Shown here piece after piece: positions 45,856-56,835 of a stretch of DNA of 64,000 nt. Numbering within the stretch: position 1 is the stretch's first letter; each line of letters begins with the position of its first letter. The position numbers and the translations under genes were made by a program. The notes beneath the pieces are model-generated. The model was not told the origin of the DNA, searched no databases, and saw only the letters and a list, made by a program, of their open reading frames with translations. The stretch spans positions 33,753,963-33,817,962 of the forward strand of contig OX638133.1 of NCBI GenBank assembly GCA_951804985.1, in the 5' to 3' direction. This stretch comes from Dryomyza anilis (Eukaryota; Arthropoda; Insecta; Diptera; Dryomyzidae).

Positions 45856-46312
45856 AGTCGAAATTTTGGTAGGGCCATGCTCATGAACTGATCATGTCAT
45901 TATTTGAGATGATCGGGATATGACGAGGCCCACGATGTCCTTGTAACGCAGTGTCCTGATCATGTACTCACCTCAGGCAATGATCATGTACTGAGCGGGT
46001 AATTCCCCATATCATTATTTATCTGACCATTGCCTTGTTAAAACATGAGCATACGAAAGCACTACAAATACCCGATGAAATAAAATATCATACCTCATTG
46101 AAACCTGATCATTGCCCGATGAAAATTTCTTTATGAGGAACAACTAATGTAGCTTTGATCGGGACCATTGGCTGTTTAGATAATGTAAACCCTGCTATGG
46201 TGAGCATGATAAGGGCATGACAAGACAATGATCATATTTGCTCTAATAGGGGTGACCTCACGAAACCCCGATCATTTCCTCATGGCGCATCGGGCAAATT
46301 TCCACTAGGGAT
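45856..46312. mobile_element. ATCCCTAG-ended MITE (intact relative)
   Basis: Ends ATCCCTAGTCGAAATTT and AAATTTCCACTAGGGAT. The body is the reverse complement of the element at 14739-15634 (shared: GATGATCGGGATATGACGAG, TGTCCTTGTAACGCAGTGTC). About 457 bp with no coding frame. An AT duplication or simply longer inverted repeats would both fit the ends. Confidence 0.75.
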
Positions 46313-46614
46313 CCGACCATTTCCCTCAATAGGGTAAATTTTAACTAGAGATATAGGTTCTCGTAGTTCTTTGTCGATGATACCTAACCTTGTTATTATT
46401 GAAATATTTGCCGGTTGAATATATCAATGTCACAAAGTCTAAAATACAAATTAGCACTTGACTTGTAATCCCATTTTATCGAGTGTCATTTTTTTATTTT
46501 ATCTGAGTTCTAAAAAGAAGTATTACGTCTCAGTATCAAAAAATAGGCCATCATTCAATCGATTGTTATACCCAATTATTTATAGAAAAAAAGAATAAAA
46601 AAAAATTGTATTAC

Positions 46615-46661
46615 CTGCTGAATTTTCAAGCAAGTTTCCTGTTGTCGTCGTCGTTGTTACA
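46615..46661 (-). other. Candidate non-coding exon of the LRR receptor gene
   Basis: On -, acceptor TTTTATTTGTTTAG and donor AGCAG/GTAATA bound a 47-nt piece (TGTAACAACGACGACGACAA...). It lies 6.7 kb upstream of the coding exon's acceptor at 39947. Purely a splice-site argument. Confidence 0.3.
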
Positions 46662-47049
46662 CTAAACAAATAAAATTTGTATTCTTATCAATGCATAGTC
46701 TGAAAACTAGAGCATGTGTTTGAAGTTGCGCTCTTTTAGTGTGTGAGTGTGTGATTTTTTTTGTAATCTCTCTATATTTTTATATCACTTTGCACGCATT
46801 TTTTTTCATAAAAGACTTTTAATACAATTATTATTATATTTTTCCAATTATTTTTCAATTCTTATTGACTGCTGTTAAACTTTTCATATATTGTATATAA
46901 TTTTTATATATTATATATAATGGTTATCAATTCCACGCCCTTTTATTTTTACTTAATCACTATTATATTGTTCGTCGTTGTTATATTTTGATCGCGCGTT
47001 ACTTGCTACTCCGAACAAATGCCTCCACAGACTAAATCGCATTACTCAC

Positions 47050-47115
47050 CTGTTACTGTTCAGACCATTGTCGTGCTCAATCGGTCGCAGCTTATCGGTC
47101 TCGACTGTGGGGACT
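47050..47115 (-). promoter_or_regulatory. Candidate promoter and first exon of the LRR receptor gene
   Basis: On -, an initiator-like TATCAGTCCC (start near 47115) opens a short GC-richer stretch that ends at a strong splice donor ACAG/GTGAGT at 47050/47049. This stretch is free of repeats. It would splice toward 46661 or 39946. Inference from motif order only. Confidence 0.3.
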
Positions 47116-47282
47116 GATAAGATAAGGTGCATCGAATCTAGGGAAGATAGAGTTTTCCGGTTACTTATTTAATGGGAAATAAATTAATTGCTAGAATATG
47201 GCTTCTACTGTTGGCCAGTGTGTAGTTTTGAGAACCGAATACAATTTAACAAAATTTCTCAATGGTACATATATCGTCACTG

Positions 47283-47805
47283 TCATGCCAAAGGGGCGAA
47301 TAAGCATTTTTAAAAATGTTGGGAAATCAAATTTTAAAGTTTGAAGTGCTTTAAAAATTAGAAAAATTTAGTTTTTTTTCAATTTTGTCTGTTATTTTGG
47401 TTTATTCATGAATTATTATAACGTGTATAAAATATCTTTGGATTTGGACAACTTACTAAATTATAAATACGAATTTTGTGAGGCTATATCGTGACCAAAA
47501 CGCAAATATTTTTTTTTATGCTATAACTTTTTATTAGCGCAAAATAAAATATTAATGTAAAGGAATTAATAGATTGTTTTTAAAGCACCTATCTATTGGC
47601 ATCATTATTTAAAAATATTTTGCCAAACATTTTTTCCTGCAAATAACAAATGGCATATTAATGTTTGACAAAATATTTTTAAATAATGATGCAGATCGAT
47701 AGGTGCTTTAAAGACAAACAATAAATGCCTTTACACTACTATTTTATCTCGTACCAATAAATAGTTATGGCGAAAAGGGAAAATTCGCCCTTTTGGCGTG
47801 ACAAG
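47283..47805. mobile_element. Palindromic MITE (copy 2), centre inverted
   Basis: Second copy of the 13256-13560 family: GCTATAACTTTTTATTAGCG to AAAGCACCTATC on the left, GATAGGTGCTTT to AATAGTTATGGCG on the right, ending CGCCCTTTTGGCGTGACAAG. The centre (TTTTTTCCTGCAAATAACAA) is the reverse complement of the centre in copy 1. 47283-47500 is a longer left flank that begins GTCATGCCAAAGGGGCG. Confidence 0.65.
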
Positions 47806-47869
47806 ATTTTCTATTTTTCAAATTCGCCCTTTTGGTTCTCTCAAATTCCGTTACAATTAGTCAAAACTT

Positions 47870-48340
47870 AAAGGTTAAAATCCTCTTTTTGCATGATAAG
47901 CGGTTGAGAGAACCGGTTGGGCAAAGTGTTGGTTGGCGCAACAAATCTCTATTCTGTATGTGACAATTTGGAGTATGTATTTGAAATTACTTGCAGTGTC
48001 AACCGAATATGATAATAAACTTGGAATGAAATACTTAAAATTTTACATTTCTTTGAATTTTAGTTTAAACATTGTTCTTTTAATTTTAAAATCAATTTTG
48101 TAACTTTGTCTATATAATGATCGAATGGTTTACAAAATTTATGACGGAACTGCCATATTAGCCTATACACTTGAAATATTAATTTATACAAATTCCTAAT
48201 AATTCCATTTATGTACTAAATTGTTCTAAAACACTTCGAAATTGGTTGCTACAAACTACAACTCTTTTCATTTTGACAAAAAGAACCGAGTAAGCGGTTG
48301 AGAGAATCGAATAAGTTCTGTGTGTAGTTTTTAAAAAACT
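47870..48340. repeat. Repeat family with GGTTGAGAGAACCG motifs
   Basis: AAGCGGTTGAGAGAACCGGT (about 47900) and AAGCGGTTGAGAGAATCGAA (about 48292) enclose sequence shared in inverted form with 45530-45797. Related fragments lie at 50725-50890 (GGTTGTCGCAACAAATTTC, CGGTTGCATCAACCGC). Confidence 0.5.
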
Positions 48341-48483
48341 TTAAATCCAATTTTTCTTTTAATGTTTTTTTTCTTATTTTTGGTATATAATAAATCTCAA
48401 TATTTTAATTAGTTCTTGAATCTAAATTCGAAATTAGTATAAAATTTTTAAATTCATTTTATTAATTATTGTGTATTTATATC

Positions 48484-49873
48484 CAGGGTTGGGCGAGATT
48501 GTCTACAAATGTAGATTACACGATTGTCTACATGTAGACAATTGCATGTAGACAATCTCTAAAATACATGTAGACAATGTATACTATGTAGACAATGTAT
48601 ACAATTCATAAATATTTTAATTTTCTAGTGATTTATAATCAGTAACTAATTAATCTACGTAGGTATTAAAATTTATTTTTATTATAAATATTTTACAAAC
48701 TGACGAGTGCCCTTTTTTTATATGTAAAGTTTTAAGAAAAGTGCTATCGAAATTGAATGCCCTTTTAAGCCAATTAAATATGTACAAATATATATATAAA
48801 CCTTAAATATATTTATAAACTTTACCCAACTTGTTATGCAAAAAATGTTCCTTCTAATTATACTAATTTTAATAGATCCATAAATTATTATTTTGTAATA
48901 TAAAAAAAGGATTAAGATTTTTAAAAATTTTGATTTTTGAGGAAAAAAAGTAATGACGTTTGAATACCAACGAAAAATCGTTTATTTGAAAAATATACAA
49001 TTAAGGAATTAAAAAAATTAAAATTAAACTATTGACTAAAACAGATTTGTGGTAATCAGTATCAGATATATCATTTAAATGTCGTTTAAATATCGTTTGG
49101 TCGTTGAAATATAATTTTTTGATGTTTTTAGTAAAGATAGGTTATGGAGTTTTCTATACATTTTGTATTATTGTGAACTGAATAAATTTTATTGTATAAT
49201 TATTACATGTAATACCTAATATTTCGACATTTATACACTAAACATAGAAATTCAAGATTAAAACTTTCTAAAAAAAAAATGTTTTAAAATTAATTACATT
49301 GATTTCAATAATCGAGCGTTCTAGAAATACCCTTATAGGTATGCAACATTTGCGGTACTTAGCATAAGTATAATATAATGCTTTAGGCACTTTGTATTTG
49401 ATGTCGCCCTGCTCTTATAATTCCTTTTATATTTTTTAGCGACAAAATGTTATTTAACCCCTTTCAGTAATTTGTTACCATATGGTAACAGCTTTTCAAA
49501 GGCATTTTTAAATACTCCTTGCTATAATAATTCGAAACAGTAGAAAAACATACATTTAGTTAATAAAGTGATATACTTATGAACTGTGAGGTGATATTTT
49601 GGGCAAAATAAGAAAAATTGCATATTCATGTTAAGCCATTTTTAGTATTTCTTATATTTAAAATATATGGTAATATAATATGTGCATTTTAGATAAGAAA
49701 AAATTTACATATTGAACAAAATTGAATTTATTTAGGCAATATATACAATTGTATACATAGTCTACACAATTGTATACATAGTCTACATTATCTACGTAAT
49801 TGTCTACATAGTCTACACATTGTCTACACACACATGTAGACAATTCCGAAATACACGAAATTACCCAACCCTG
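48484..49873. mobile_element. hAT-type non-autonomous element, 1390 bp, 8-bp TSD
   Basis: Ends CAGGGTTGGG and CCCAACCCTG are perfect 10-bp inverted repeats. The exact 8-bp duplication TTTATATC lies at 48476-48483 and 49874-49881. Both subterminal regions (48495-48600 and 49735-49850) are packed with TGTAGACAAT or its complement, at least four copies each, the kind of array that hAT transposases bind. The interior is AT-rich without a transposase frame. Confidence 0.88.
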
Positions 49874-50086
49874 TTTATATCTGATGATAAAGTATAAAAT
49901 GATTCACGGTTATCTAAAGTTAGTCGAAACCAGCGATAAAATTATTAATTTTCTGTGATATTTTCGTGTTTAGATCCAAATTTCTTATCTATAATATGAA
50001 TATAGTCCTTCTTATATTAATATACTGCAACATATAATAAAAATTATTTTAACGTTTTTTTGAAAACTTTTTTTATTTTTTAAAGA

Positions 50087-50185
50087 GCGTTGATATTTCA
50101 AATAAATTTAATTAAAATAGATACGTGATAAGTACATCATGTATCTATTTTAATTAAATTTATTTAAAATATCAACGCTATTTAA
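50087..50185. repeat. Inverted repeat formed beside a SINE insertion
   Basis: The arm at 50086-50124 is repeated inverted at 50141-50179 with 38 of 39 positions matching, around a 16-bp loop (GTGATAAGTACATCAT). The right arm sits between the left target duplication (50122-50135) and the SINE head, so it is an inverted copy of the target's own flank. Confidence 0.85.
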
Positions 50186-50503
50186 TACGCAGTAGCTCAG
50201 TGGTTAGTGCGTTGGACTGTGCGCCAAAAGGTCCCCGGTTTAAGCATGGGCTAGGGCTAACAACATCTTTTCATAGAAACATTTTTCTATACCGCGCTAC
50301 CACTCGACAGTAAATGGCAAACCTACGACAGTAAAACCATTGCCTGTGAAAAACTCTCACCCGCCGTTCGGATTCGGCAATAAACTGTAGGTCCCACCAC
50401 TTTGAGTACAAATATACCACGCACAGCTCAAAATGGTGAGAGAGCTCGGCCTAAGTCGGCCGAAGTTCTATACAGGACTGTAGCGCCAAACTATTATTAT
50501 TAT
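50186..50503 (+). mobile_element. (ATT)n-tailed SINE with 14-bp target duplication
   Basis: Same family as 4259-4566: A box AGTAGCTCAGTGGTTAG, a weakened B box (GGTTTAAGC), the same body and an ATT tail. TACGTGATAAGTAC occurs at 50122-50135 and 50504-50517. A short internal duplication (CTCGGCCTAAGTCGGCCGAA) occurs near 50455. Confidence 0.85.
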
Positions 50504-50517
50504 TACGTGATAAGTAC

Positions 50518-51239
50518 GACGATTTTATAAAACTGTTTATTAATTATCAAATACCCTTTATTCATGAGGTTGGAAGAACAAAGAAGTTAGTTGTCACAAC
50601 AAACTTCATTTGTTTACATTATACAAATTAATTGATGTAATGCTACATTTGGTTCGAACTTGTACACACACCAAATTCTTTTAAAATTGCTATAAATTTT
50701 GGCTATAAGAATCGTCTTTGCACTACCGAAAACTGAACAAATTGGTTGTCGCAACAAATTTCTATGCTGTGCGTATTATGTTTCTAAACACAGTTTTCAC
50801 TGTTTTACACAGCAATTATTACATAGAAAATAGATTTGTTACGCCAGGCATTTCTTTGCCAACCAACTTATTCGGTTGCATCAACCGCTTCATCGTTTCT
50901 TACAGTCAACAATAAAAGGATGCACTTAGAATTCAGCGAATTTCGAACAATTTAAGAACTATTTGAAGTTTCAGCGTGAAAAGAATGTGTCAGTTCCGCA
51001 AAAGAAAATGTTCTACGGTTGAGAGATATTTTTTATTTTAAAATATAATTTTTTTGTTGTTGAGAGATAATTTTCATTTAAAAAAATAAAGGTCCTTGGT
51101 TAAGAGTTATATGAATACCTTTATTTTAAAGGTCTTTTGTTAATGGTTGTTAGCAGAAAATTCAATGACTCTCATTTAAAGGGAATTTTTTGTTGTTGCA
51201 GAAATTGATTGGAGAAACATAAAAATTTGTAGTAGAAAA
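50518..51239. other. Intergenic, repeat fragments only
   Basis: Contains the 50725-50890 relative of the GGTTGAGAGAACCG family and a loose triplication of TTGTTGAGAGATA..AAAATAAAGGTC at 51010-51180. No gene. Confidence 0.4.
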
Positions 51240-53560
51240 ATGTTTATTTTAACCATTGCGTTGTTATTCTCGTCCAACATTTTTTTTTTGAAATTTTTAA
51301 AACATTGATGTTTTGGTCGACCTTGTTTTTATCGAATATTTATTGTAATTAAATGGTGATTTCGACCATCAGGGTCGGGGGATTTGAGGGGTTTTGGGGG
51401 TTCAAACCAAAAATTTAGCAAAAAAAAAAATGGAAAAGAAAAAAATGTTTTTTCTTACAAAATTTTCAACATTGCACAATGTAAAAAAATTTCCCCAAAG
51501 GAAGAACAATATTTCATAGTTTAAAAATTGTTAAAGAATTATATTTCTGAATGAATTTCCGTATTTTAGTCTTCCAGCCCACCGATGGAGAACATTTCTT
51601 CTAACATTTTTGATAACACTAATCCAACTATCGCTCATTTTATTTTAGTTTAACAAAATTTAAATTTTTTTCGAAGAATGAATTTATATCAGCCAAAAAC
51701 TTTGAATCTGGACCTAGCCAGGTCAGTTTGGAGGATTACATCGTTTTGAACAAATTGTATCATATTGTTCTATACGGGTTTCAACAGTCCCTCGCTTGTT
51801 TATTTGGATCTTTAATCCATTTTTTCCATTTTATTTGGAACTTTAAATGTTCTCAGTCTAAATTTTATCTTTAATTTTTGAAAATGTGAAATATATTAAA
51901 TGTTTTTGACACTTCTCTTATTGATTGTTGGGCTTAAATCTAACACTTTACTTTCGCCGCGAATTTACGATTCATAACTCCTGATTTTCGACCTGATTCA
52001 CGTTTACTATTTAATAAGATGGTCTCTTGAAACCGAATTGTAATATGTCCAGTAGTTTTCATGGATACACATGTTATGCTTATGGTTAGCTTATCAAAAT
52101 GTTCAAATTTTATTTTCCCACTTTTTCGAATATTTTTGTTGACGACTTGATCGATTACTTAACTGAAAACATGTAATTTTTGTTCGTTTGTCATAAATCA
52201 GAAAATGTTTGAATATTCGTGATTTTTTTATTATTTGCTTTGGTCACAATATCCGTATTTGAATTTGTAAAAATAATTTCGTTAAACCCTATTTGTGCAG
52301 CAAATAGTTCAATTTATTGCTAGTTCTGGTATATGTTCAATTGCTAAAAAAGTTATACGTATTTTCAATAATGGAATACTATTTTTATTACGATCAAACC
52401 AATTTACTCGGACCCTAACAAGGTAACATTGCCTGTGATGTGAAACAAGGCTATGAAAAATGGCCAACCGGGACCTAATGACTCTTCAAAAGTTCCTGAA
52501 TGAAACGCCGTTATAAAAAGATCGTACACCCGATATCTTCTTACCTAGTTTAGGCTACGTCAAATACCGTTATTCTGAAATAATGACATGATATGTTCAA
52601 GAGCATGGCCAAACAGAAATATACCTCTCATACTCCCTTTATTATGAAGTTAGCTAAACCCCCCCCATGAGCAAATCCTGCGCACGGCCCTGTCGACCAT
52701 TATAATAATAAAAATAATAGTTTGGCGCTACCGTCCTATAAGAAGATAGGTAGAAAAATGTTTTCTATAAGAAGAAGTTGTTAGGCCCTGACCAGGCTTG
52801 AACATGGGTCCTTTTGGCTTCCAACGCACTAAGCTCTGCGCTACCGAAGCTTTCGACCATTTCGTGTTTTTTTCTTCTAATTTTTTTAACAATATTTTTT
52901 TTTTCGAAATTTTTTTTTGGAATTTTTTTATCGAACTTTGCGAAATTCTTCGATTATTTTGTAGAATAGTTTGTCATGAAAAATGGTGATTTCAAACATT
53001 GCGTTATTTTTCTCGTCCAATTTTTTTTTAACAAATAATTTATTTTTTCAAAATTTTCGAACATTTTTCTTTTTTCGAAACTTATTATTTTTGTAGAATA
53101 TTTTTAATTGGTTAATGGTGATTTAGAAGATTGCGTTGTTTTTCTCGTTCAAATTTTTTCACAAATAACTTTTTTTTTCGAAAATTTTCGAACATTGTTT
53201 TTTTTTTTTTGGAAAATGGTGATTTTTCAAGCATTGTTTTTTGTAGATTTTTGGTGATTTCGACCATTGCGTTGTTTTTTGTCGAGCAAAAATTTGTTGA
53301 CGATTTTTTTTCATATATTTTCGAAAATTGTTGTTTTTGTCGAATTTATTTCGAACATTGGTTTTGTTGAATATTTTTTTGTTGGAAAATGGTGATTTTG
53401 AACATTGCGTTGTTTTTGTCAAAATTTTTTCAAACATTTTCGAACATTATTTTTTTTTATAATAAAATTAATTGAATTTTTATTTTCGAACATTTTCGAA
53501 CATTGATGTTTTGGTCGACCTAACATTTTTTAACTATTTTTTTCGATAAAAAATGTTTCA
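51240..53560. repeat. Degenerate T-rich repeat region
   Basis: Phrases such as TGGTGATTTCGAACATTGCG, TTGTTTTTCTCGTC and ACATTGATGTTTTGGTCGAC recur at 51240-51380 and throughout 52850-53530. The stretch 51560-52690 between them is less repetitive and includes decayed CCTAATAGG-type MITE pieces near 52400-52600. Frames of 63-92 codons here translate the repeats. Confidence 0.55.
52702..52852 (-). mobile_element. (ATT)n-tailed SINE, internally deleted, 9-bp target duplication
   Basis: On -, it shows the head (GGTAGCGCAGAGCTTAGTG), a B box (GTTCAAGCCTGG) and the CTTCTT..AAAACATTTTTCTA segment, then jumps to the last 30 bp of the family and the ATT tail. About 165 bp of body are missing. TCGACCATT at 52693-52701 and 52853-52861 is an exact duplication, so the deleted form was probably itself inserted, or it deleted later without touching the ends. 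Confidence 0.8.
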
Positions 53561-54399
53561 TTTGCTTTATTTACAAATATAGTCAAATTTTTAATCAAAA
53601 GTTACCAGCAGTCTGTGGTCCAGAAATATTGGGAGTCATCTGAAAAAAGAATTGTGCATCAACGCTTCTCAAAAATTGCTATTTAGAGACTAATTTTTTA
53701 ACCTTTATAACTCTCGCTGTTCAACAGCGACCGAATTTTTTCAAAAATAAAGGTTTTTCTCAGACCGAAAATGTAATTTTTCAAAAATAAAGGTTTCTCA
53801 CAGACCGTAACCGAACATTTTCAAAAATAAAGATTACGTTTTCTTTAATTTTTGGTTTTTCACAGAATAATTTAATAAATATTACATAGTAAGAGTTATT
53901 CAGGAACCTCCGAAAATGTTAATTTTTATCGCTGACCTCTGGTATATAATAATTTTCCTGATCATTTTTCAAAGATGTATATAATAAAATTTTAGTTCAA
54001 AGAAATAACTTTTAATATTAAAGTCTGTGTCTATTTGTGAAAAATGTTGAACTATAATAAAATATACACTTTGGATGCATTAAGCCTTATCATTTTAAAT
54101 GCATTTTACCACAGATGACAGCATGTTTGCACACATGTTTGCAAAAAGTAAAATACCTAAAACTGACATTTTAAAAAGTAAACGACAAAATCTCAGATTG
54201 ACTTTAACTTATTGCGAGAAATGCATTGACTACGGTTTGTCTCGTACTATTTAATATAAAAATATTGTCATTATTTTGACAAAAAAATATTATTCTTACA
54301 CTAAGTGTTTGAAAAAATAAAATCCACACAAAACGGAAACTATTCGACGCTGATAAAGCATTAAAATTACCCAAACTCGCTATTTTCATTGTATCACCA
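53561..54399. other. Intergenic, short triplication only
   Basis: TTTTTCAAAAATAAAGGTTT..CACAGACCG occurs three times at 53730-53840. Otherwise AT-rich, no gene. Confidence 0.45.
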
Positions 54400-55310
54400 C
54401 CTACAACGAGGACGATTTCTCAGCGAATCTTTTGAACTCGTGATTTTGTGGTGCTGTCGTCAGGAGTGTTGGCTGTCAGGCGGTGGAATTATTGTAATGA
54501 AGCGTAGACGAATTGAAACTGACAGACTGAGAGACAAATAAACAAACAAACACAAATTGTGGAAACGCGCGCGCAAGGATAACGACGAATCAAACGTCAA
54601 AGCAGCGCTGAAGGTTAAAAATTCGTTGACATTTCGAATGCTTTGTCTGCGAATGTCTATCGAAGGTATCGAAAAGTAAGTGTATCGAATAGAGTGGGCT
54701 GGGGTAGTACTGACTCCTGACGACGACGACAACGCAGAAAAAGGATCAACAACTACAGAAAGATTTTGCTTCAAAATATCGCCGTTTGTGTGAAGACTGC
54801 GAACTACTCTGACGACGACGACAACATCCTTTTGAGCAATGTGCTAGGATACGCGCTGACAGTTTTGTCTCACGCAATCTGCATCCTGGGTGGAGTGGGC
54901 CATTCATCCATCCATCGACTTTACTATTCTTTATCGCGCTTTCATCGTTGTTGCTCGTCATCCGTGCGCCATTGTCATTCGATAAGTCCTTCGATAATGA
55001 GCCGCATTACGCTGATTCGCTGACATCGGCGACATCGCGGGTTTCAACGCGTGGTTTTTCGAGCATTTTAATGAGCACTCTATCGTTACGGCACCGAGCC
55101 ATCGCAGGATAATTAGCCGTGTTGCCAATGCTAAGACATGTCATCTGCCTCATCTTTGTCATCGTTCTGGGTATTTTATGCGTCTGTCTGTCAGTCTGCC
55201 AGTCATGGCGATGTGAATTCGAACAGTTGAAATCACAAGTTAATGCCGGCACAAAAGCCCAGCGCTTTGATAATGGATTGATTTTTGCTGATTTTAATTT
55301 TAATCCTTAA
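54400..55310. other. GC-richer unique patch, possible exon or promoter of an unseen gene
   Basis: Clearly less AT-rich than its surroundings, with GACGACGACGACAAC runs at 54719-54733 and 54811-54824 and no transposon signature. On + at 55119-55310 a 63-codon frame begins with a hydrophobic leader (LRHVICLIFVIVLGILCVCL) like a signal peptide, but the remaining 35 residues are unremarkable and there is no splice or promoter support. I do not call a gene. Confidence 0.3.
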
Positions 55311-56302
55311 ACAAGCGCACTTTTAAGGATTTTCTATGTCGCATTTTAATGCAAGTTCGCGCATTTTATTGGGTAGTTTTTTTTGTGTGTGGTGTTTATT
55401 TCGTTTGCTGTTCTTGTAGGAATTTTTAATTTCTTACAAATGTTTTTTGTGTTTTTCATCGCAGATTTTTTTGATGTTTTTGTGGCTTTTTTGTGTTTAT
55501 CATGTCCTTTGGACTTTGCGCTAAGCAGCTTTAAGTGGATTTATATAACTTGGAAGTGGAACTTTGTAGAGGAAGTTTACTCTACTCTACTTCATTTTTT
55601 TTGTTTGATTTTTCCAAATTTTCTTGAAAAATCATATCTTTAACATTCATTTTAATGCTTAAGACTTTGCATTTTTTTTTTTCATTATATAACTTCTTTA
55701 AAATCTTCAAAGATATTTTGACTATTAACGACATCTACGATTATTTTCTAATACCAAAAATTTAACTAAGCGAATAAAAATGTTTAGTATGAGTTACGGA
55801 CAATTCTTCCCCGACAATTCATGCCAGTTCCTATCCATTTTGCCTCTATTTTCAATTTCTTGAACAAAAAATCAGAATTGTTTTACTCAAACAAGCACTA
55901 AAAATAACACAGTGCAGCAAAAGTCCACTTTTTTTTGGTGCAAGAGATTTGACAATTTTTTGAGTGTAACCTTGAGTAACCTGAAGAAATTTCACCAAAA
56001 AAACTTATGCCCGATTACGTCAGGTAGACGAGATATATGACCCTAAAAGTCTTAAAGTGACGTCAATATTACCGCTGATTTATTGAGAAAACTGTAGTAG
56101 TTATGGATTTGTTGTCTGAGATCCAAATGTTGACACTATCCAAGGCTTCATATCTGTAGTACATATGGAATTTCTATCTCGTCTTAATGATTTTCAAAGA
56201 ATCAATCTACATAATCAATAATTTCATATTAAAGAGTTACAATTGAATCTTATTGTCCATGGAAAACATATTTATCCTAAAATGAAATAAAAAGTGGTCA
56301 AA
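55311..56302. other. Intergenic, nothing recognised
   Basis: AT- and T-rich unique sequence; the 86-codon frame at 55383-55643 is T-rich and hydrophobic throughout, probably by composition. Confidence 0.4.
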
Positions 56303-56639
56303 TAAAGGGTTTTTTAACAGGGACGATACAAAAGTAGAGCGACAGGGACAGCAAACGATGCCATATTTTTTGCCGTTCTTTTGACATTTCTTCTCAGCAA
56401 GGTTTGCCATTTCATGATGGAAAAATATACGAATTCGATAAATTTTAATAATTTCGTCTCGTTGTTGGCTCGTATATCTTTCCATCATGAAATGGCAAAC
56501 CTTACTGAAGAGAAATGTCAAAAGAACGGCAAGAAATATGGCGTCGTTTGCTGTCCCTGTCGCTCTACTTTTGTAGCGTCCCTTTTGAAAAACCCTCGAA
56601 AAAAACTTTTGTAGCGCTCTTATTGAAAAACTTTTTATG
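56303..56639. mobile_element. Foldback transposon (copy C), 337 bp, 6-bp TSD
   Basis: Same arms as copy B. Exact direct repeat GTCAAA at 56297-56302 and 56640-56645. Read on - from the arm end, ATG opens MERYTSQQRDEIIKIY before the frame runs into the inverted arm. The right end has the terminal piece twice, as in copies A and B. Confidence 0.82.
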
Positions 56640-56645
56640 TCAAAG

Positions 56646-56835
56646 CCGTACGAGCTATAGTTTCTCTAATACTGAGCACTGTAAAATATTTTTTTATTTT
56701 ATATGAAACTGCAAAATACTAATGTTTTCCGTAGCTTAAAATCGAACACAGAATATGTGTAATGGAATTATAATTAAAAATCTTTAAAATAATGTAGTTG
56801 TTTTACTTATCACGACTATTGTTGTTTTTCAACTA
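56646..56835. other. Spacer, nothing recognised
   Basis: Short AT-rich spacer between foldback copy C and the mini-me-like element. Confidence 0.4.

Noticed and set aside
53159..53437. 92-residue frame on - (and + frames nearby)
   Set aside because: Falls in the T-rich degenerate repeat region; lysine-rich composition reflects T runs.
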